Shown one piece after another: positions 6,967 through 13,284 of a stretch of DNA of 13,284 nucleotides (position 1 is the stretch's first letter; every line of letters begins with the position of its first letter). A program made the translations under genes and the position numbers. Origin of the DNA: Clostridia bacterium (GTDB lineage: Bacteria > Bacillota > Clostridia > UMGS1810). The notes below the pieces were generated by a model. The model saw only the letters and a list, made by a program, of their open reading frames with translations. It ran no database searches and was not told where the DNA came from. The stretch spans positions 1 to 13,284 of the forward strand of contig JAFYUA010000082.1 of NCBI GenBank assembly GCA_017549745.1. Reading direction: 5' to 3'.

Positions 6967-7935
6967 TTAAATCAAAATCGCTTCCTTTGCAATCTGTCTT
7001 GCAATTGCCACGCTGTTTTTGGAACTTTCGGGCAACACAATTTCCGGCTCGGAGCCTGAATTGATGCAATTTATAAAGTATTCGATTTCCTCTTTGTAGC
7101 CTGCGGTACTGCTGATGTTTATTCCGGCGTCAACTTCCTCGATGACTGTGTCAAATTCAACCTTTTCGTTGTTCATATAGAGCTCGCCATTAACTTTTTC
7201 AAGATATCCTTTTTCAAAACAAGCAAGAAATCCTGTTCTGAAAGGAATTTCACAGCTATACCATCCGCCCGTAATTGTCACATCGAATCCATCATAGATT
7301 AAATTTGCTGTAACAAAGTCATTATTGTCGCGCATTTTATGATATACGCCGCCAATCTTTTTGGGGATGCCAAACATATACTGTGCCAGGTCAAAATCGT
7401 GAACAGACATATCTACAAGGCAACCGCCGCTTTTTTCATAATCACGCATCCAGTCGTTCCAGCTCCAGTCTGGCATATATGAAATTCGATTCATATCAAG
7501 ATGCTTTAATGCTCCAAGCTCGCCTGAATCAACCACTTTTTTGAGATACATATTTTCTTTTCCAAATCGGGCAACATGAGCAACCATTAAAACTCTGTCA
7601 TATTTTATGCTTGCATCAATCATTCGCTGACAATCCTCTTCGCAAAGGCTCATAGGCTTTTCACACAAAACATGAACGCCCTTCTCCATTGCCTTTATGC
7701 TAAGTTCGGCGTGAGTAAAGGTGGGAGTGCAGATGTCGACCATATCGGGTGATTCGTATTCGAGTAGTTCTTCGAGTGATGAATACAGATTTATGTCTTC
7801 GTCGTCGATTTTTTCTTTTACTTTGTCAATGTCTACATCGGCAACGGCAATTACTTTTGCATCTTTAATCCTTTTGTAAGCGCAATAGTGGATGAAGCCC
7901 ATTCCGCCAAAACCAATTATTGCAACTTTTGTCAT
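6967..7935 (-). CDS. Gfo/Idh/MocA family NAD(P)-dependent oxidoreductase (first copy in transcription order)
   Basis: Predicted sugar dehydrogenase of 322 residues. The Rossmann motif is complete (GFGGMG, G8, G10, G13), followed by an acidic residue after the second strand (VAD, D33) favouring NAD. CEKPMS gives the family lysine (K93). SGGCLVDMSVHDFDL contains D175 and H179, the inositol-dehydrogenase-type D-x-x-x-H pair. The ATG overlaps the stop of the upstream TIM-barrel gene as ATGA, and the ribosome binding site GGAGGG lies six bases upstream inside that gene, so the two are probably translationally coupled and act together. In C-glycoside and 3-keto-glycoside pathways, similar Gfo/Idh/MocA enzymes oxidise the sugar C3 before a TIM-barrel partner eliminates the aglycone. 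That is a candidate role, not shown here. Confidence 0.92.
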   Translation of the reverse strand: MTKVAIIGFGGMGFIHYCAYKRIKDAKVIAVADVDIDKVKEKIDDEDINLYSSLEELLEYESPDMVDICTPTFTHAELSIKAMEKGVHVLCEKPMSLCEEDCQRMIDASIKYDRVLMVAHVARFGKENMYLKKVVDSGELGALKHLDMNRISYMPDWSWNDWMRDYEKSGGCLVDMSVHDFDLAQYMFGIPKKIGGVYHKMRDNNDFVTANLIYDGFDVTITGGWYSCEIPFRTGFLACFEKGYLEKVNGELYMNNEKVEFDTVIEEVDAGINISSTAGYKEEIEYFINCINSGSEPEIVLPESSKNSVAIARQIAKEAILI

Positions 7936-8747
7936 ATTAATCCCTCCAAGAAAATTTTGCCTTCTTTAATGTCCTTTATCTGCTGTTCACCGGTTATTTC
8001 GCGCTCTATTGTAAGAGTTCCGTCATATCTGAGTTCTTTGAGCTTTTTGATAAATTCGGGAAAGTTGACCATTCCTTGTCCCAGTGGCATTTCACCGCCG
8101 TTTTTGGTGCCTGTGGTTGGATATTTACCATCTTTGGCGTGCACGTCCATAACATATTTGCCGAAAACGCCGAGAGCATCAATGGGATTGCCTTTACCAT
8201 AGGAAAGAAGATTTGCCGGATCAAGGTTGATGCCGAGATTGTCTGCTGCAACCTCTTCAATTGTGCGAAGAAGTGTGATGGGGGTTTCCTGTCCGGTTTC
8301 AAAAAGAAAATACTGACCGTTGTTTTTGTAATGATTAGCCAAGAATCTGATTGAGTTGACAAGCGATTTGTATTCCTCGGTGGCAGGATTTTCCGGAATA
8401 AAGCCAACATGGGTTGCAACCTTGTCAACACCAAGCTTTGCGGCAAAATCGGAGCCTTGCATAAGCTCGTTCATCCTTTGTGCTCTGTACTCCTTAGGAA
8501 CAATTCCCAAAGTTGAAGGACCATCATACGGATTCCATACCTGAGGTCCTGACCAACCTGCCCAGAGGGTGGAAATTTGAACATCATATTTTTCCATTGC
8601 CGTCTTTATGTTTTCAGCTACTTCGTCGGTATAGAGTGACATATCCCAGCAGCAAAGCTGACAGGAATGGAACCCATAGTCGGCAACTTGTTTGAATTTG
8701 CTGTCAACATCAGCAGTGTCGAGTAATATTAAAACTCCGAGTTTCAT
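7932..8747 (-). CDS. Sugar phosphate isomerase/epimerase-like TIM-barrel protein (AP endonuclease 2 fold)
   Basis: Single-domain TIM barrel of 271 residues in the xylose isomerase-like/AP_endonuc_2 superfamily, cytosolic. Four expected metal ligands are in place at barrel strand ends: E150 (FLFETGQE), D176 (GINLDPANL), H203 (DVHAKDG) and E248 (TIEREI). The family holds ketose 3-epimerases, inosose isomerases and dehydratases, hydroxypyruvate isomerase and the elimination subunit of C-glycoside deglycosylases, so the exact reaction cannot be read. The start at 8747 has an AAAGGA site ten bases upstream, a weaker site than its neighbours have. The stop codon overlaps the ATG of the following oxidoreductase, the strongest coupling in the window, and suggests consecutive steps on one substrate. 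A true DNA-repair endonuclease is unlikely because of this context. Confidence 0.9.
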   Translation of the reverse strand: MKLGVLILLDTADVDSKFKQVADYGFHSCQLCCWDMSLYTDEVAENIKTAMEKYDVQISTLWAGWSGPQVWNPYDGPSTLGIVPKEYRAQRMNELMQGSDFAAKLGVDKVATHVGFIPENPATEEYKSLVNSIRFLANHYKNNGQYFLFETGQETPITLLRTIEEVAADNLGINLDPANLLSYGKGNPIDALGVFGKYVMDVHAKDGKYPTTGTKNGGEMPLGQGMVNFPEFIKKLKELRYDGTLTIEREITGEQQIKDIKEGKIFLEGLI

Positions 8748-8785
8748 ATTTGTTTTTTCCTTTCAGAAGGTAATTATTGTTGTTT

Positions 8786-9493
8786 TTAAAAATAAATTTC
8801 GTTATTGTATTTTGTAGGTAAGCCTTCACGATATATATGTGAATCTGAGGACAGTGTCAATACTTTCGGCACTGCATAGCCGTTTACCTCTCTAAAATTA
8901 ATAACCGTCATACCTGTGTGACTGATGTCAAAGTGATTTGCAAAAAAAGGATACGGGATGCCCAAAATTTCACTTAAAAATGCAATTCCAAACCCTTGAT
9001 GGGCAAAAAATGCAATTCTTTCATTATTTGGTTTTATTACTTTATATTTGCCGCTTTCCTTTATATGTTCATATCCCAATGATTTGAAAAAGCTTGCAGT
9101 TTCGTTGGAAATTCTGGATATACCTTGTTTATATGGTGTAAACTCCTCATGTTCATACCAATTATGGCCCAGTGAAGTTACAGACTCATCTGCCATTAGC
9201 ATTTTGGTTTCTTCACAATAGAAAAGCCAGGTTTTCATGCCATATTTTTCCACTGTCAATTCGTTCCATGCATGGATTTCGTTTGCAAAATCAACAATTT
9301 CCATCTCTTTTTTCAGCAAATCGCAGGTTGGCTTTGCAGTTTGGATTGCACGATTTGATGAAGATGAAAATATGCGGTCTACGCCATAAGCTGCCAGACG
9401 TTTTGCCAATGCATCGGCTTGTTTTTCACCAAGAGCGGTAAGTGAATCGGGCTCATATACGGGATCGCCATGACGTATATAAAAAAACAACAT
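8786..9493 (-). CDS. Histidine phosphatase superfamily protein (phosphoglycerate mutase-like)
   Basis: Cytosolic member of the histidine phosphatase superfamily, 235 residues. The phosphohistidine motif is at the N-terminus (YIRHGDP, R7, H8, G9), followed by SSSSNRAIQTA with a second conserved arginine (R48), and the C-terminal catalytic histidine is in FFAHQGFG (H165). Such proteins dephosphorylate sugar phosphates, nucleotides or other small molecules, and a few are mutases. There is an insertion rich in acidic and aromatic residues at about 68-125 that probably shapes the substrate pocket. It is the first gene after the hairpin and possible promoter, hence perhaps the lead gene of the catabolic transcript, and is 38 bases from the TIM-barrel gene. 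The ribosome binding site is a plain G-run (AAGGGGG) about ten bases upstream. The substrate is unknown; a sugar phosphate is the natural guess. Confidence 0.85.
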   Translation of the reverse strand: MLFFYIRHGDPVYEPDSLTALGEKQADALAKRLAAYGVDRIFSSSSNRAIQTAKPTCDLLKKEMEIVDFANEIHAWNELTVEKYGMKTWLFYCEETKMLMADESVTSLGHNWYEHEEFTPYKQGISRISNETASFFKSLGYEHIKESGKYKVIKPNNERIAFFAHQGFGIAFLSEILGIPYPFFANHFDISHTGMTVINFREVNGYAVPKVLTLSSDSHIYREGLPTKYNNEIYF

Positions 9494-9522
9494 ATGTATG
9501 TGCCCCCTTGTTTCTTATTGTT

Positions 9523-9552
9523 TTTATAAACACATTTTTACTCTTTTTCCAA
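9523..9552 (-). promoter_or_regulatory. Possible sigma-A-type promoter before the histidine phosphatase gene
   Basis: On the minus strand, TTGGAA (9552-9547) and TATAAA (9528-9523) are separated by 18 bases in an A+T-rich stretch. The inferred transcription start would lie near 9516, leaving a leader of about 23 bases that still includes the AAGGGGG ribosome binding site. It lies just after the 9573-9610 hairpin, where a new transcript would be expected. The -35 box is only a fair match, so this is tentative. Confidence 0.35.
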
Positions 9553-9572
9553 AGATACAGAAGCATCTCCTA

Positions 9573-9610
9573 ATGCGGGGGCAGAAAATCTTTAATTTTC
9601 ACCCCCGCAT
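9573..9610 (-). terminator. GC-rich hairpin in the 158-base gap between surface and catabolic genes
   Basis: An inverted repeat pairs ATGCGGGGG with CCCCCGCAT (nine pairs) and continues, after a small asymmetric bulge, with a six-pair A+T part closing on a five-base loop. On the minus strand it begins 41 bases after the stop of the CBM96-like gene. No clear U-run follows the stem, so it does not look like a standard intrinsic terminator. It may be an mRNA 3' stabiliser, a processing boundary or a weak terminator. The rest of the 9494-9651 gap holds the possible promoter and a 12-base palindrome at 9636-9647. Confidence 0.5.
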
Positions 9611-9651
9611 AAGTCATATGAATTTATTTGTTATTCGTTATTTAACGCGGT

Positions 9652-11145
9652 TTATTTCTCTACAGATGAGATAATCGGTGTTATGCTGTTCGTTGTGTCT
9701 GACCAAAGCATATATTTTATTTTTGCGCTATTGGCAAGACTAAGATTCAAAGATGCAGTGTTCCAATCTTCTGACACACTTGCAACATCTGCAACACTGA
9801 TGGCAACAAGCTCGTTTGCAGTATTGTAGCTTGCAGCTATAAATTGGATGTTGGTATTTGCCACAGGGGCTGTTGTTGCAAATTTAACTGCTTTGAGCAC
9901 AGTTCCATCAATTGTTTGTTCTCCGATTATAATTGAACCATCAGAAATGGCTTCTTCAGTAGGAGTTGCGCTTATATAAGGCTGGATAGATGCATCATGG
10001 GATAAACCTGTGTACATACATGGAACATTGCCTGAATATGCATCAACTCTGATTGCTACAATCTTATCATCGGTATCGGAAAGAAGATGCTGTACTATTG
10101 CATCACCAAGACCTGGAACAGGTTTCCAACCTTTAGTTTCAGTGTTTAAGCCATCGGAGTTAACAGCTATTTCTATTGTAGGAACTGCAATCATACCATT
10201 TGAGTATGCATAGACACTTGAAAGAGTGTTGGATTTTTCTTCTTCAGATGTCCAATCTTCCATTTCGCCAGGGAGAACTGCAACCTTAACACCTGTGTAT
10301 GGGTTTGTGCCATAGTAGTAAAGATTTAAGGTCATATCATTAACTCTACAGAGGTCAGATATGGAAAATTTGGAGAAATCAAATTTGTAGAACGCATATC
10401 TGGTGTTATTGGCAGAATTCGCCTGTGTATAAATAGTTTTACCCATAATTTCTTGGTTAGACCAGGAGGTACCTCTTGTTGAAGAGCCGTCATATATCGT
10501 AGCTTTGGGAAGACGATATGTGCCGTCAAAGGTGAGAGATAGATATAGTGGATAATTAGCGTCACTATGGTTTCTGAAAAGGGTTGGATTAGCGCTGCTT
10601 ATAGCTTCGAGCCTAATGCAAACAATCTTATTACTTTTATCTGTCATAAGATGCTCGGCAATTGCATCTCCAAGGCCTGTAATAGTTTTGTATTCTTCGA
10701 TTTCTGTCCCTTTATTTGTCTCATCTGTCGATACAACAGGTATGCTTGATGATAACATACTTGTTGCATTATTATAAACTAATGTATTATCCCAGTTTTC
10801 ACATTCAGCAGGAAGAATAGATGCCTTTAATCCGCTATAAGCACCAGCATTTTTCCTTGCGAAGATACTTAATGAGGCAGAACCGATTGTTCTGATTTGT
10901 TCATATGTTATATCTGTTAAATCGAACTTAAGGAATGCGACACGATGATTATTTCCTGAGGTGTTGTATACATAAAGTGTAGAGCCCTGAGGATCATTAT
11001 TACCTCTGACAGAAACCGAGTCGGTTGCATAAAAAGTAATCGGTTCTGCTTCGCTTTCAGAAGCAAAAGCAAACATCGGCAATGCCGAAGCAATGAGAGT
11101 TAAAGCCAAGATGCATGATAAAGAATTCTTCAATAATTTTTTCAT
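9652..11145 (-). CDS. Secreted protein with two tandem DNRLRE/CBM96-like domains
   Basis: Exported protein of 497 residues. A Sec signal peptide is clear: MKKLLKN, a hydrophobic core, and an AFA cleavage site near residue 28. Two copies of a beta-sandwich domain of the DNRLRE/CBM96 type follow, at about 36-207 and 213-391. Both show the family pattern of a Y/F-A-F/Y-x-K-F-D segment (VAFLKFDLTD; YAFYKFDFSK) and end with near-identical blocks, GLGDAIAEHL and GLGDAIVQHL. Residues about 400-497 form a smaller beta-rich domain ending in AKIKYMLWSDT, which I have seen as a C-terminal module of clostridial secreted proteins. No catalytic domain, SLH repeat or sorting motif is evident, so it is probably a soluble or wall-associated glycan-binding protein. 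The ATG at 11154 lacks spacing from the AAGG site; the ATG at 11145 has nine bases. Confidence 0.75.
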   Translation of the reverse strand: MKKLLKNSLSCILALTLIASALPMFAFASESEAEPITFYATDSVSVRGNNDPQGSTLYVYNTSGNNHRVAFLKFDLTDITYEQIRTIGSASLSIFARKNAGAYSGLKASILPAECENWDNTLVYNNATSMLSSSIPVVSTDETNKGTEIEEYKTITGLGDAIAEHLMTDKSNKIVCIRLEAISSANPTLFRNHSDANYPLYLSLTFDGTYRLPKATIYDGSSTRGTSWSNQEIMGKTIYTQANSANNTRYAFYKFDFSKFSISDLCRVNDMTLNLYYYGTNPYTGVKVAVLPGEMEDWTSEEEKSNTLSSVYAYSNGMIAVPTIEIAVNSDGLNTETKGWKPVPGLGDAIVQHLLSDTDDKIVAIRVDAYSGNVPCMYTGLSHDASIQPYISATPTEEAISDGSIIIGEQTIDGTVLKAVKFATTAPVANTNIQFIAASYNTANELVAISVADVASVSEDWNTASLNLSLANSAKIKYMLWSDTTNSITPIISSVEK

Positions 11146-11163
11146 TTTTACCATCCTTCTTTT

Positions 11164-13284
11164 TTAATTTTTTATATTTTGTGAAAGGCAAATGATTTTT
11201 GCCGCTTCAGCTCGTGTTATGCCGGCTGTGGGATTAATGTTTCCAAAATTGTCACCGCCGACAATGCCCTCTGATTGGAGAGCTAAAATTGCAAGACATG
11301 CATAGGGCGCAATGCTTTCATCATCGGCAAAACCTGTGAAAAGCTCTGAAGAAGTGTTCTTTATTTCCAAAACAGATGCAAGCATTGTGAAAGCATCCTG
11401 TCTTGAAATGGCTTGACCTATGCCAAAGAGTCCGCCTCCTATACCGCTTGTGTGACCGGCAGAGGCAAGCGCACCAATGTATGAATAATACCATGCAGAT
11501 TTGTCAACATCTGTAAACTCTGTGTGAGTGGTGATTGCGTCAATGCTGAACACTGAGCAAAGAAGCTTTGCCATTTCTTCGCGTGTTATAAAATTGTTCG
11601 GTCGGAAAGTTCCGTCACCATAGCCATTTATCACGCTCTTATCTGCAAGGTATATTATATATTCCTCTGCCCATTGAGCATCGCCAAGGTCTGAGAATGC
11701 ACTCTGGGAAGTCGAGGGCACATCAGGCACCGACGGCAAAGAACTCACTATTGAGCTTCCGCCCAAGCCGCCCGTTGGTCTGCCGGATGAGCCGCCAGAT
11801 TTGGCAGGAATGCTAACAACATATTTTTTGACAAGTTCTTTATTGTCTATGACTACCTTTGCGGTGAGAACAACATTTACACCTGTTGACTGCAATGTTA
11901 CTGTGGCTTTTGTTCCATTTATTACAATTGCAGGTGATGATGATGTCCACTCAATTGCCGCTCCTGCGGCAGTAGTCGGAATGATGAAGCTTTCGCTTGC
12001 ACTTTCGGGAAGGTTTATTGATGCAAACAAATCGTCGGATGCTTCGTCTGAGGTGGTGTATGCCGCAAGAAAGCGAAGACCTTTTGCACCAGAGGGAAAT
12101 TCGAGCTTTAGATATTTGCCAAATTCCACAGGCGAGAATGTTATGTAGCCAAGTTTTTCTGCCTTGAAGTTTCCGCCGCTAAACACCTCTGTGTAGGTGA
12201 TGTTATCATCGGAAATGTAGACTTTAACACCGTTTATGTCGTTTTGATAAGGAATGAGTGTAATGCTTGATACAACACGCTTGGCATTGAAATTGTAGGC
12301 AACTGTTTTGCTATGCATCTGCCAATAGGTTGCGATGTTTTCATCAACTGCCTTTGATGCAGAAGCATCGCCGCTAACTACCTGTCGATTCCTTAAAATG
12401 TTGGCATCGGCTGAGCGAAGAACCCATACGCCGATGGATTTTTCGGCCGACACGGAGTTGAATGTTACTTTAACAGTTAAGGTTGCCGCCAAATCAGCAC
12501 TGGTCGGTCGTGTTACTTTGAGGTCGAAGCCCGAAACCTCTGCCTCATGGTCTTCGCTGCTTCGCCACTGTATGCTGTCGGCAAAGCCAAGGTCTAAAAG
12601 CTCCTTGCCCGGGAGTGTGATGGATGATGTTAAATTTGTCTGAGATAAGTTTATCTGCGAAAGCAGATGTTCAAGATATTCTTCGGGAGTTTCTGCTTTG
12701 ACCACAGTCACATCAAAGCTCTTGGTTGCAGATTTTGTGCCAACGGTGGCTGTGGCAGTGAGAGTAGCATTTTGATTTTGAGCTGTGCGATTGAGTGCAC
12801 CTGTTGATGTATCTATGATTCCGTCGGGACTAACAGACCAAGTAATTGAGCTGTTGTATATACCGTTTTGAGGAAGCGTCAAATCAAAACGCAGTGCATG
12901 CTGCGGGTCATTTGTAAGCTGAGAAAAGCTGATGCTTTCCGCAGCTACCTGCGCAGCATATTCATCGGTATATGGCTGATTTGATGCGATTAGTTTTGGA
13001 AGTTTGATAACATCGGAGCCGTCGAGAGAAGAAAGCTTAATTGCCGTGCCGTTTGTTGCCAAAATAAATGCTGCCTTTGAGCCGCTTATGCCTCTTACAT
13101 AATCACTGACATCGAAGGTTGCGTATCCGCCTGAGCCTATTGAAGAGGTTGCAACAAGCGATGCATCTTCTCCAAGCTTGGCTTTGAGCGCAGAGTGGCT
13201 GAGTGACGAAAGGTCGGACAGACCCGACATTTTGCTTTCTGCCACGGCATACAGGTTGATTTCTTTGCCCTCATACAGCGCAGA
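11164..13284 (-). CDS. Multidomain SLH-anchored surface protein, 5' end beyond window
   Basis: The last 706 residues of a larger exported protein are visible; the reading frame is open to the window edge, so the true start and any catalytic domain lie beyond 13284. In order (visible residues): the end of a DNRLRE/CBM96-like domain (1 to about 95, with ATFDVSDYV); an Ig-like domain (about 100-197, with SITWSVSPDG); a second Ig-like domain (about 200-290, with SIQWRSSEDH); an F5/8C or CBM32-like carbohydrate-binding domain (about 300-410, with ATYWQMHS); a third Ig-like domain (about 417-493, with IEWTSSSP); a Gly/Ser/Pro linker (about 495-525); and three SLH repeats (about 530-700, the first with YGDGTFRPN and ITREEMAKLL). 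SLH repeats bind secondary cell-wall polymer, so the protein is displayed on the wall. A polysaccharide lyase or glycosidase domain in the missing part would fit the locus, but is unseen. Confidence 0.88.
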   Translation of the reverse strand, partial: SALYEGKEINLYAVAESKMSGLSDLSSLSHSALKAKLGEDASLVATSSIGSGGYATFDVSDYVRGISGSKAAFILATNGTAIKLSSLDGSDVIKLPKLIASNQPYTDEYAAQVAAESISFSQLTNDPQHALRFDLTLPQNGIYNSSITWSVSPDGIIDTSTGALNRTAQNQNATLTATATVGTKSATKSFDVTVVKAETPEEYLEHLLSQINLSQTNLTSSITLPGKELLDLGFADSIQWRSSEDHEAEVSGFDLKVTRPTSADLAATLTVKVTFNSVSAEKSIGVWVLRSADANILRNRQVVSGDASASKAVDENIATYWQMHSKTVAYNFNAKRVVSSITLIPYQNDINGVKVYISDDNITYTEVFSGGNFKAEKLGYITFSPVEFGKYLKLEFPSGAKGLRFLAAYTTSDEASDDLFASINLPESASESFIIPTTAAGAAIEWTSSSPAIVINGTKATVTLQSTGVNVVLTAKVVIDNKELVKKYVVSIPAKSGGSSGRPTGGLGGSSIVSSLPSVPDVPSTSQSAFSDLGDAQWAEEYIIYLADKSVINGYGDGTFRPNNFITREEMAKLLCSVFSIDAITTHTEFTDVDKSAWYYSYIGALASAGHTSGIGGGLFGIGQAISRQDAFTMLASVLEIKNTSSELFTGFADDESIAPYACLAILALQSEGIVGGDNFGNINPTAGITRAEAAKIICLSQNIKN

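Noticed and set aside
9440..9562. Short minus-strand frame starting at an AGGAGATG just after the 9573-9610 hairpin
   Set aside because: The ribosome site touches the ATG with no spacing, and the frame overlaps the histidine phosphatase start without a recognisable product.
1..13284. CRISPR arrays, tRNA or rRNA genes, transposases, riboswitches
   Set aside because: No repeat-spacer pattern, cloverleaf, ribosomal RNA signature, transposase motif or aptamer-like leader was seen; nearly all sequence is accounted for by the twelve coding regions.

Overview
The window is one strand-coherent block of twelve genes, all read on the minus strand (from high to low coordinates) with very short gaps. 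Strong AGGAGG-type ribosome binding sites, a lipobox-type ABC solute-binding lipoprotein, SLH (S-layer homology) cell-wall anchoring and moderate GC (about 40-45% by eye) point to a Gram-positive anaerobe, most likely a Clostridia-class Bacillota from a gut or biomass-degrading habitat. I cannot name a species. No tRNA, rRNA, CRISPR array, insertion sequence or phage gene was seen. Every intergenic gap is under 200 bases.

Region A (13284 to 9652) encodes the cell surface. The first gene runs off the window edge. It is a large modular protein with the end of a DNRLRE/CBM96-like domain, Ig-like domains, an F5/8C (discoidin, CBM32-like) domain, a Gly/Ser/Pro linker and three C-terminal SLH repeats. 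It is followed after 18 bases by a secreted protein made of two tandem DNRLRE/CBM96-like repeats and a small C-terminal beta-rich domain. A GC-rich hairpin (9573-9610) and a possible promoter (9523-9552) separate this module from the next.

Region B (9493 to 2675) is a probable catabolic operon: histidine phosphatase, TIM-barrel sugar isomerase/epimerase-like protein, Gfo/Idh/MocA oxidoreductase, PIG-L (LmbE) deacetylase, creatinase-like M24 protein, an Anabaena sensory rhodopsin transducer (ASRT)-fold protein, a creatininase-family amidohydrolase and a second Gfo/Idh/MocA oxidoreductase. Several junctions overlap (ATGA at 7932-7935; an 11-base overlap at 4831-4841), which suggests translational coupling.

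Region C (2613 to 1) holds an extracellular solute-binding lipoprotein of an oligosaccharide ABC importer, a terminator-like hairpin (952-981), and a GH88 unsaturated uronyl hydrolase truncated by the window edge. The transporter permeases are not in the window.

My reading, which is inference: this is a glycan-use locus. Surface proteins bind a polysaccharide, the ABC system imports lyase-generated oligosaccharides, GH88 removes the unsaturated uronate, and the region B enzymes process an unusual product. The combination of a deacetylase, a creatininase-fold amidohydrolase, a metal-ligand-poor creatinase-like M24 protein, two sugar dehydrogenases, a TIM-barrel enzyme and a rhodopsin-less ASRT protein matches no pathway I know. 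It is the best candidate here for an undescribed system, possibly for an N-acylated or lactam-bearing sugar.
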